The notes under the pieces: generated by a model
Told to the model about the DNA's origin: nothing
The model's database searches: none
What the model saw: the letters and a program-made list of their open reading frames with translations, nothing else
Shown here: piece after piece, positions 1-9,300 of the stretch
How positions within the stretch are numbered: the stretch's first letter is position 1
Layout of the letters: every line of letters starts with the position of its first letter
Program-made: the position numbers and the translations under genes
Source: Stramenopiles sp. TOSAG23-2
Taxonomy: Eukaryota > Sar
Direction: 5' to 3'
NCBI GenBank assembly: GCA_900128395.1
Contig: LT649879.1
Location: 1 to 12,088 of the forward strand
DNA: 12,088 bases

Positions 1-226
1 GTACTATAAGTGGGGTGAAAGGTATCCGAACCTACTTTCATTGAATTTTGTTATAGTGCATTTAATTATATATCTATCAAGTAGCAACTATTCTACGATG
101 ATAGCATTGATTTCATCTTCTTAATACTCTTAAAAATATAGTTTTTTTTGATATTTAGTATTGGATTTCCTGTATGTAGATTTCTTCACCACCTGACAGA
201 TCCATAGAAATACAATTCATCCCAAA

Positions 227-443
227 ATAATTTTTACTGTGCCGGCCAATCGTAAATTTTCGGTATAAATTGCTTTGTATACTTAAACACTATATTACCT
301 ATCAAATATACAAATTAATCGGTTCAGGTTTTCGAGTGTGTGAGTTTTGGATTAATTTGTGTATAGGATAGGTAATATTGTGTTTAAGTATACTAAATAA
401 TTTGTACTGAAAATCGATGACTGGCCGGCACAGTCAAAATTAT
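227..443. mobile_element. MITE-like foldback element with ~94-bp terminal inverted repeats
   Basis: The left arm (227-320) and right arm (350-443) are imperfect reverse complements over about 94 bp, separated by a 29-bp spacer. The outer ends share ACTGTGCCGGCCA, which is much more GC-rich than its surroundings, and the inner ends share caaattaatc/gattaatttg. TA dinucleotides sit at 228-229 and 441-442, so a TA target duplication is possible, but this is not proof because TA is palindromic and lies inside the repeat. No transposase is encoded, so if mobile it is non-autonomous. Calling it a MITE is inference from structure and size; a simple cruciform-forming inverted repeat remains an alternative. 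Confidence 0.7.
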
Positions 444-707
444 ATATATTTAACTGTCAACACAAAACCACAGGTAATGATTTTAAGTCAATGATAGAAG
501 CTCAAAAAAAATAGATCAGGAATTTTTATCATCTAAAAATAATCAGCTATCTATTCTTATTACAAGTTCCACTAATTATTTATTATCGGATATTAACTAT
601 TCCTTTCGCACTCTAAATAGTCGGTTTGGTAATTTAAAACCGTAAAACCCTACAATACAACTCTGAAGTTTGGGATTGTAATGCTATGTTGGTGCTACCA
701 TTACAAT

Positions 708-800
708 GCTATGTAGATGTAATTGCCCGTAATGCTATATATACCTTGTGATACTTGCTTGCTATGTACATGTATTTGCCCGTAATACTATGTATACCTT
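708..800. repeat. Two-copy imperfect 40-bp direct repeat
   Basis: The segments 708-747 and 761-800 both run gctatgta-atgta-ttgcccgtaat-ctat-tatacctt with only a few substitutions, giving a 53-bp period. Shorter pieces of the same theme (aatgctatgt) lie just before, at about 680 and 706. It probably represents an old tandem duplication in intergenic DNA. No function is visible. Confidence 0.7.
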
Positions 801-855
801 TTGACCATCACCCAACCAGCTAATATCACTCTACCACCTGGCATGATCCAATCTG

Positions 856-1160
856 ATTGAGAGTGACAAACGGATATAGGAACGCTATCAAGTATCATTA
901 CCATATACTAATTTTGATTGGCAGTATACCAGATATAGTAACGCAATCAAGTATCATTACCATATACTAATTTTGATTGGCAGTATACCAGATATAGGAA
1001 CACAATCAAGTATCATTACCATATACTAATTTTGATTCGCAGTATACCAGATATAGGAACACAATCAAGTATCATTACCATATAGTAATTTTGATTGGCA
1101 GTGAAAGAGATATAGGAACACAATCAAGTATCATTACCATACATTAATTTTGAATTTCCA
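856..1160. repeat. 59-bp minisatellite, five copies
   Basis: The core atcaagtatcattacc starts at 887, 946, 1005, 1064 and 1123, exactly 59 bp apart each time. Each unit also carries atatactaattttgatt-gcagtatacc-agatatagga-c with a few point changes. Partial, more diverged unit ends flank the array on the left (gattgagagtgacaaacggatatagg, from 856) and right (to about 1160). The middle units are the most alike and the outer ones the most diverged, as expected for a tandem array maintained by unequal exchange or slippage. Confidence 0.92.
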
Positions 1161-1606
1161 TTGGTTTAATTGATTTAATATAGGAATAGCATTGTACTCC
1201 TCAAAATCAGTTAGAAAAAAAGGAAACATTTCATATTTTTCAAATCTCTTCTTTTTTCTCACGACAAATCAAAAATTGGAAACCATTTTTTATAATCAAG
1301 AAATCAATAGGCATGAAATTTAATATACTAATTAAATTCATGAAATAACATATAAATACAACGTACCACCCAACATTTAGTTTATACTTAGAAACACTGA
1401 CTTCAAGAGTATTAGTCTAAAACGTTCTGAAATAGTATATATTATTGTACTTGAAAACTTGAATTTGTTCACTTTACAAACTAAAAAATAATAAAAAATA
1501 CAACAAATAATCAAGTGCAAATACACATCATTCACCTTCCTTTTGAGATATTAAAAGTGCTCCTGCTAATTTTATCAGTCGTGTGACTTGTTGGTGTCGT
1601 TTCGTT

Positions 1607-1634
1607 TATATATATATATATACACACATATACA
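1607..1634. repeat. TA/CA microsatellite upstream of the giant gene
   Basis: An alternating (TA)n run from 1607 to 1622 passes into CACACATATACA. It lies about 110-135 bp before the start codon, so it could fall in or near the core promoter and serve as a TATA-like tract, but simple AT repeats are common in this DNA and no initiator or other element supports that reading. Confidence 0.6.
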
Positions 1635-1721
1635 TTTCGTGGTGTTGTAGATTTGAATATTACTTTGTATTATATTTATTTTGATTTTTAAAAAATAATA
1701 ATTTGTTTAGATTAATAATAA

Positions 1722-1745
1722 TAATATATAATAATATCAATCATG
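1722..1745 (+). promoter_or_regulatory. Translation start context of the giant gene
   Basis: An in-frame TAA at 1722-1724 precedes the ATG at 1743, and no other ATG occurs between about 1640 and 1743. ATG 1743 is therefore the first start available to a transcript beginning in this leader. The leader is almost pure A/T (AATAATAATATATAATAATATCAATC before the ATG), which is usual for AT-rich protist genes. The encoded N-terminus immediately matches the start of the RPGRIP1L family, supporting this start. Confidence 0.7.
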
Positions 1746-3362
1746 TCACGGGATTTAGAAGAACGATATTTAGAAACAAGAGATCGTAATTTGTTATTAC
1801 GTAAAAAAAATAATGAACAAGAACAGACTATTAAACGTTTGTATACGAAAATTCAAATGATTGAAGAAGGGTTAAGACGGCGTGGCCATGGAAGTACCAT
1901 GGATGCATCGAAGTCCAAGACACGTACCAATAAAATGGATGATGTTGCAACGTCTAAATTAATAACTGATTTGAAAAAACGTAATATGAGTTTACAAAAA
2001 GCAAATACAGATTTAAGAGAAAAATTACGTTTAGCATTGATGGAAAACCGACAAATTGCAAATACGCCAGGTGGAAAACGTCGTATTTTAGCACAGCAAA
2101 AGCGCAACGCGACGAGTCGAAAAGGTGCTACGCATCATGGTGGAAGATCGAATTTATTACCACGAGATGAAAATTTACAAGGTATGCTTAAATCATTTGC
2201 AAATACGACAAATAATGTGAAACATGATAAAAAGACAAAAGAATTAGTCGGTGCATTACGCAATCGATTAGTATCTACAGAGAAACGTCTACAACGGTTG
2301 TTACAAGAAAACAAAGATTTACGTGTTCGGTCTTCAATCAATTCCCCTACACGTGGCAATGGCTCATCCACCGGTACGCATCACCATCACCATACTGCCG
2401 ATACATTAGAATTGCAACGTGAACTACGTGATAAAACGGCACAGTTAACTTTGTTGAATTCTAGATATGAACATTTAGAAGGACGTAGCCGTGCTGCACA
2501 AGAAATGCACCATGCTGCATTGCAAAAGATGGAAGATAACAATAAAGTCATCCGTGAAATGAGACGCAAATTGCAATTATTAGCAGCAGAGAAAGAATCA
2601 TTAGAAAAATCAAAAGAACGATGTCAAGATTTAGAACATGAAGTAGCTGGTTTAAGGAAAGAAACTGCTGAGTTGGAAGAAGCAATGGCACGTCTTTGTG
2701 AAAGTCCATTTATCAACACATCCTATAAAAATGAAAAAGAAGTCATGGAATTGCGTAAACATCGTAAAGATGCAAAATCGCAATTGATGCAAATTGAATT
2801 TTTACAAGATGCAGTGAAAAGTTGGCGTAGCCGCGTAGCGGAAACGCAACATAATTTACAAACGTTGCGAAATGAGAAAGAAGCATTAGCAAAAGAAAAA
2901 GCTGATTTGGAATTGCGTTTAGAAGAATCCGATCGTGCAAATGAATTGTTGAAAGATAAAATGCGGTTGTATTCCGGGGAAACTGGTGTTGATACTAGCG
3001 ATCTAGAACGTGCCTTGACACTTGTCAAACGTCACACGGACCGTCCATCCGAAGTTGACTTTTTAGACAACGACATGGAAGATGTAGATGACATGGAAGC
3101 TGTCCCTGCCTTGCGAAAACGTATACAAAAATTGCAAATTAAACAATTGGAGCAACAACGCGAATTGGATCGTGCAGATAGAATGTTAAAAGCACAAAGC
3201 AGTATCAACCGGGATTTAAATACGGAACTTGAATTATTGAAATCACGTTATACCGCTGATAAATCAACGTTGCAAAAGAAGGTAGATGATATGGAACATG
3301 TTGCCAGTAAACGCACGGCACGTATCAAAACGCTTGAAGCGCAAGTGAAACAAAGCATGCGC
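1743..3362 (+). other. N-terminal coiled-coil region (residues 1-540)
   Basis: Heptad-like Leu/Ile spacing with dense Glu, Lys, Arg and Gln runs through residues 1-105 and again from about 155 to 540, interrupted by a basic, Gly/Ser/Thr-rich low-complexity stretch (about 106-155) and by a segment with five consecutive His (213-217). The opening residues align with the conserved N-terminus of RPGRIP1L as I recall it (acidic-aromatic start, then E-N/R-LLL-K, then NEQE-x-I-KR). In the family this region mediates oligomerisation and basal-body targeting. The segment ALTLVKRHTD near 420 also falls where the family has a conserved acidic/Leu helix. Confidence 0.85.
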
Positions 3363-6300
3363 TCTGCACGAGGAAACAATATTGTATTGAATGATGATAT
3401 CCCTGCAACTTCTTCGAATATGACGCAAATGAATGCAGATAGTGCCCTTGCAAATCCAGATGCTGATTTCGAACCGGGTGAAAACATTTTAGAGATTTAC
3501 ATCGTCGATGCTACGTTATCATCCGGGGAAAGTTTACAACCTGGTTCCATCATGTTTGGAGGAAATAGTACAACATTGACACCGGATTCCACCACGTTTG
3601 TCATGTGCGATTTTTATGATTACGAGACGCAAACTACGCCAATTATGACCGGCTTATCACCGCAATATAATTTCGCTGCTACGTATAAAATTGAAACGGA
3701 ATCGATGTTCTTCATGCGATATTTATCCAGTGAACAGTTGGTTCTTGAATTGAACTTGGCCCGTATGGCTGATTTCGAATTAGTAGGTGTTTGTAGTTTA
3801 AGCCTTTTGGAATTGACAAATGATAATGGTGCAATAACGTTCAAAATGGCTCCTATCTTAAGTGTTCGTGATGGCACAACAATTGGCCATTTACATGTGC
3901 AAATGAAATTAGCATTGCCGGTGACTGAATTGTTTGAATTGTATTTGAGGGAAAATCCATCCGAACGGCAACGCGTCGAACGTTTACGTTTAGTAGATCG
4001 TGACATGGCAATCGATGCAGCAGAACGTGCGAGGCAACAAAATTATTTAGAAGTCGTGATCGTCCGCTGTACGCAATTGCGAACTCGTACGGGCGAAGTT
4101 CCAAAAGCATATGTTGGATATCAATTATTTAATTATCAAGGTGTCATTACCAATGTTGCGGAGGAGACGACGGAGCCAGTCTTTGATTCCGAGCAAGCAT
4201 TGCCAATACAAATCAATAATAAATTCATGCGTGCATTGCGAAAAGAAAATTTAGAAATGAATGTATTTGATGATTTGACGCGTGAAGATGACGAGCCAAT
4301 CGGTACTGCAAGTGTTCCACTTGGTGCACTTGCAGAAGGGGAACCAATTGTTGGAGCATTTGATTTGCGCTCACCAAGTGGCACTTTATGTGGTCAATTA
4401 TTTGTAAACATTCGTTGGCGCATTCCTTTACAGATTGGTAACATCGGTTCCGTTGGAAACGAAAGAGCATTAGATACGGAGGAAATTCGATACATGGAAC
4501 GTCGCTTTGAGACTCGTGGTAAGAATGGTGCCAATACGGGCAATGTTAGCTACAAACAATTTTTACGATACGTAGTTCCACAAGCTGAATTCCTATCCGT
4601 GCAAAATAAAGTACGTAATGCATGTATGCAAGATCGTGGGAAATCATTAAGAAGTGCAGTAAGGCGATATGAGCGCAACAATGGAGAAATTTTATTAACG
4701 TCAAGTGAGGTGGAAGATATTTTCGAAGGCGTATCTGGCCGCACTAACTTATTGTCACGCATGGAAATGAATGTATTATTTGAACATTTAGATCCGGTTG
4801 CATCTAAAATGATAGAACCAAAACGCTTTTTAGAATTTTGCTCACCACCCGATACGCAAGCACAAGTTACGGAGGATAAGCTAAGGGCATATTTCCGTTC
4901 TTTGCATCGTAATCGACCTGATTATCGCGAGGAATTTCGCCAATTTGATTCCGGGAATACAGGGAGTATTACCAGGCCTGAATTTAGGAAAGCCTTAGTA
5001 AATTGTGGAATGACGGTAGAAGGCACGTCAATAGATAAAAAATTCCGTGATGGTAACAATGATTTTGGCGTGCAAGATGAAGGGGATAAGAATTGGTCAA
5101 AAAGTGCACCAGGTGGTGAAGATGTGATTACAAGTAGGAAAGGTGGGGATGATTTTGATGATTTAAATAATACATTAAAAAGCGACTTTAACAAACGTAT
5201 GAATGAAGCAGAGCAAGCAAGTAAAGCCGCTGCTGCGAGATCGCAAGTACCTAAAATTGCGTTGGATTCAAACCAAAAGAAAAATAAAGCAAAGCAAGAT
5301 AGTGCTAAAAATCGCATAGAAAGAAATTATTTACAAGATAGTAATAACAACAATAATAATAATAATAGTCGAAAAAAACGAACAAATGTTGTTGAAGGAA
5401 ATGTATCACATGCAGAAGAGGAATTGAAGGAATTTGTAATGGATGTAACAGGCAGCGATGGCACACATACTTTGAATGATATTGAAAATGCAATAGGAGC
5501 AATGGCTAATGATGATGGAAACATCTCGAAAAAAGACTTAAGCAAAGCATTAAGTAGTGTTGGCATCAGCTTATCAAAAGAATCATTACGCATCTTGTTT
5601 ACACATTTTGATAGATACGATGATGGTGTCATTGATTATAAAGAATTCGTTCGCTTCAGCAGTAGCCGACCAAGTAAAAGCGGAGTGTTGGTAAGTCAAT
5701 TTAGGCGAGCATTGTGGAAAACGGACCCAGTCACTGCATTTAATGTCATGGATTCGAATGGAGATAATCATATCAGCAAAAGAGAATTTGTGAAAGGCGT
5801 TAGAAAAATGGGTATTCGCAACGTAACGGATCAGGACATTGATATGTTAATGCATCAATTCAGAGTGAAAGGATCGGAAGGGATTGATTTAAGAGCATTT
5901 ATTGATTTTGCTGCTGATGCACAACGCGAAGCGGATAGTCGTTTAGGAACTGCGGAAGAGGCATTGCGAAATATTGTAGCCAAAGCTGCTAGTAAAGGCT
6001 TGGATATGGGCCAAACGTTTAAAGCATTTGATGCGAATGACGATGGTAAAATTTCAAAAAAAGAGTTTCAAAATGCCGTCTCCAAATTAGGAAAAAGCTT
6101 AGATTTCTCATTGACACCAAAAGAACTCGATCAATTGTTTGCCAGGTTTGCCGGTAGCAAACGTGCCAAATATATTAAATACCATGATTTCGTCGATTAT
6201 TTCAACTCCACAACGGAGACGGATGAGGCGGAGAAAGAAAATTTACGTCGTTGGAAAGATAAAACAAAAGATGTAAAACCAGTGCGAGAACATACATTGC

Positions 6301-9300
6301 AAGCCCGTGCTCACCACGTCACGCGTGAAGCAGCAAGGCAAAAACACGATTTGACTGAATATTTTGAACGGTACGATTTGGATGGTAGTGAACATGTACG
6401 TACTACTGAATTCATTGCTGCTACTACGGCAGCTGGATTTTTCTTCAGCTTGTCTGAATGCAGATGGTTAAGTGAGAAGTTCAAAGCAAGTGGGGTTACC
6501 GATGGTGTAGATTACAAATCGTTTTTCATATGGGCAACTGAAAGTTCCTCTCGCGTTCAAGCAGTAGGGGATAAGCTTCGAACCATGGTAGCAAATCTTG
6601 CTCGAAGAGATGGTGATATGGACTTTGGACCTATATTACAAGCATTTGATCCGACCGAAACAAATCGTATTACGAAGAAGACATTTACAAAAGGATTGCA
6701 AAAGTTGCAATTGAATTTAAGCGAAAGTGAAATTGATGTCTTAATGGGACATTTCACAACTGATCGAAATGGCAACATTCAATACGATGCTTTTGTCAAA
6801 TATATTTTTGGCGAAGAGGGCAAAGGTGCAATAGATGCTCAACGTCGAACAAATACAAATAAAAAAACAAAGGCAAACAGAGACATTAGCATGGATGCAA
6901 GGGAAGAAGCAACGGATGCCATATCGAAATTAAAGATTATGGTCCGCGAAGCTGCACGGAAAGGTGTTGATTATAGAGACTCGTTTGAACATTTTGATCC
7001 ATCTAGAACTGGTAAAATCTCTCGAACGGATTTTAAACGTGGATTGAACCAATTAAATATAGTACTATTAGATGATGAGATGGATGCTGTCATGACTAGA
7101 TTCGATTCGGAAAATACAGGTAGAGTTAGATATAGCGATTTTTTATCCGTAGTAGCGCCACAAGCACAAAAACGACAAGTGGATAAGGAAGTTCAAAAAG
7201 CTGCTGATCGTTTGCGTTCCATGGTGAAGCAACGTGCCCATGCAAAGAAGGGTTCAATGCGCGACCCATTTCAACATTTCTCGGTGAAAAAATCATCCTT
7301 TAATTCTGCTGAACTGTTTGAAGGTTTGAAACTTTTAAATATAGAATTAACTGCTGATAAGGTGAATATTTTATTTGAAATGATGGATAAAAATAGCGAT
7401 GGTAAAGTGACTTATAATGAATTTAAATTGTTCATCGGTGATTCGCATTACCACGACGTTGAAAATAGATTACGTGCAAATATCACACGTTTAGCCACCA
7501 CATGGACGGGGGATAAAGATTTTAGAAAAGTTTTCCATCGTTTAGATGACGATGGCGCCGGCTCGTTAAGTCGTAAAAAATTCAAGGAAGGGTTGGAAGA
7601 TTTAGGATTCGAGTTAACGAGTAGAGAATTTGAACGTGTATTGGATCGATTTGATACGGATGGGGATGGTGAAGTTTCCTATAAGGAATTCGTATCGTTC
7701 ATAAAAAATAGATACGATTCGTTTAAACCAGTAGAAAAATTGAAACAACGTTTAAGAGGTAGGTTAAACGAAATGTCCAGTAGCAAGAAAGAAATGTGGC
7801 GCGCATTTAGAAATTTAGATTTAAATGGAAACGGGTACATCGACCAAGTTGAGTTTAAAGATGGTTTGAAAGATTTAGGCTTTAATTTGACATCTAGTGA
7901 AGCAAATGACGTCATGCAATACTTTGACTTCCATGCAGATGGGCGTATTAGTTACGAAGAGTTTGTTGCGTTTTTAGAAGGGGATGATGCGACAAGTGCA
8001 AATAGCACGAGAAAGAAAAAAAATTTTGGTTCTTCTGATCGAAAAGGCAATGGACTTTTAATGCATAAATTACGCCGCGCATTCAGGCAGCAATGGGCAG
8101 ATGGGAAAGATGCTCATGAAGTTTTTGAAAGTGCCGATATAGATATGGAAGGTGTATTGACGCCGAAGCAAGTATTTAGAATATTGCGTGATAAATTCAA
8201 CATGTCATTGTCCCAAGATAATGAAGATGAATTGATCCGGAAATTTGCTAGGGATGACAACATGCAATTTAATTATCCAGATTTTTTAAATCGAACTAGC
8301 CCTGCATATACCGGCCACGTTTCCGTTGGGAATAAAGTAGATGCAGCTGCTGCAAAGTTACGTACAGTCGTGCAAAAACGAGTACGAGATACTGGTGGAA
8401 AGAACTTGAAAGACCCATTCAGTCATTTTGATAAAAGGGACCGTGGTTATTTTGATATGAGAGCATTTAGCAAAGGGTTGAAATTGTTAAATATTGATTT
8501 GAACAGTAGCGATGAGGAGAAATTGTTTGAAATGATCGATGGAAACAACGATGGGCGTGTTCGTTATAATGAATTTGCCGTTTTTGTAAATGGCACGCGC
8601 TATAATAACGTAGCAAGTCGTTTACGAACGAAGATTGGCCAAATTGCTAGGAAATGGAATGGTGGGAAAGATTTACGAAAAGCATTTGATAAGTTTGATC
8701 GTGATGATAATGGTTTCATAACTTCAAGGGAATTCCATCGTACGGTGAAAGACTTTGGATTCGATTTAAATAAATTCGAAATTGATACGCTCATGCACCA
8801 ATTAGACGTTGATGGTGATGGCCGTATTACCTATAGAGAATTTATTGATTTCGTTCATCAACGAGTCGAGAAATACAATAAAGTAGAAAATTTGCCACAA
8901 AAAGTGAAAAAACGAATTCAACGACATGCACGCGGGGAAGAATTATGGAATATATTCCAAGATATGGATCGTGATGGCAATGGTGTGTTGGATAAGAAGG
9001 AATTCCGAAAAGGGTTGGATAGTATGGGATTGAATTTATCTTCCACAGAAAATAATGATTTGATGGAATATCTAGGCCATGAGACGCGTAGTGGGAAAAT
9101 GGTCATAAATTACATGGATTTCAATGATTTTATCAACAGTGATGATGGAAGCAACAACGGTGGTAGTGATAGTAGCGATGATGGTAGCAGAGGTGGCGGT
9201 GGTGCAAAAGGTGTTGATCGTATTATTTTACGTCTCGGCAAAGAAGTCGCGCGACGAACACGCAATGGCCGCACATTTGATATGCATAAACCATTTAATA

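Larger units (their letters stand above)
1..1742. other. Upstream non-coding region with repeats
   Basis: No open frame of convincing length or composition occurs here on either strand. The sequence is strongly AT-rich with many short stops in all frames. What it contains is repetitive: a foldback element, a two-copy direct repeat, a minisatellite and a TA microsatellite, each listed separately. The stretches 1-226, 444-707 and 1161-1606 hold nothing I can identify. The promoter of the downstream giant gene must lie in the right part of this region, but no diagnostic core element can be told apart from the general AT background. Confidence 0.75.

Noticed and set aside
887-1138. Regularly spaced repeats as a CRISPR array
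   Set aside because: The entire 59-bp unit is repeated, including what would be the spacers, and the DNA is eukaryotic; this is a minisatellite.
1607-1634. Definite TATA box
   Set aside because: The alternating TA run is a microsatellite in very AT-rich DNA; no transcription start evidence distinguishes it.
2379-2393. Five consecutive His codons resembling an affinity tag
   Set aside because: It lies inside a native low-complexity Gly/Ser/Thr/His segment with mixed CAT/CAC codons and no vector sequence around it.
4922-5317. 131-codon - strand open frame
   Set aside because: Shadow frame opposite the EF-hand and linker coding sequence, with a hydrophobic Phe/Leu/Ser composition typical of the antisense of AT-rich Lys/Glu codons.
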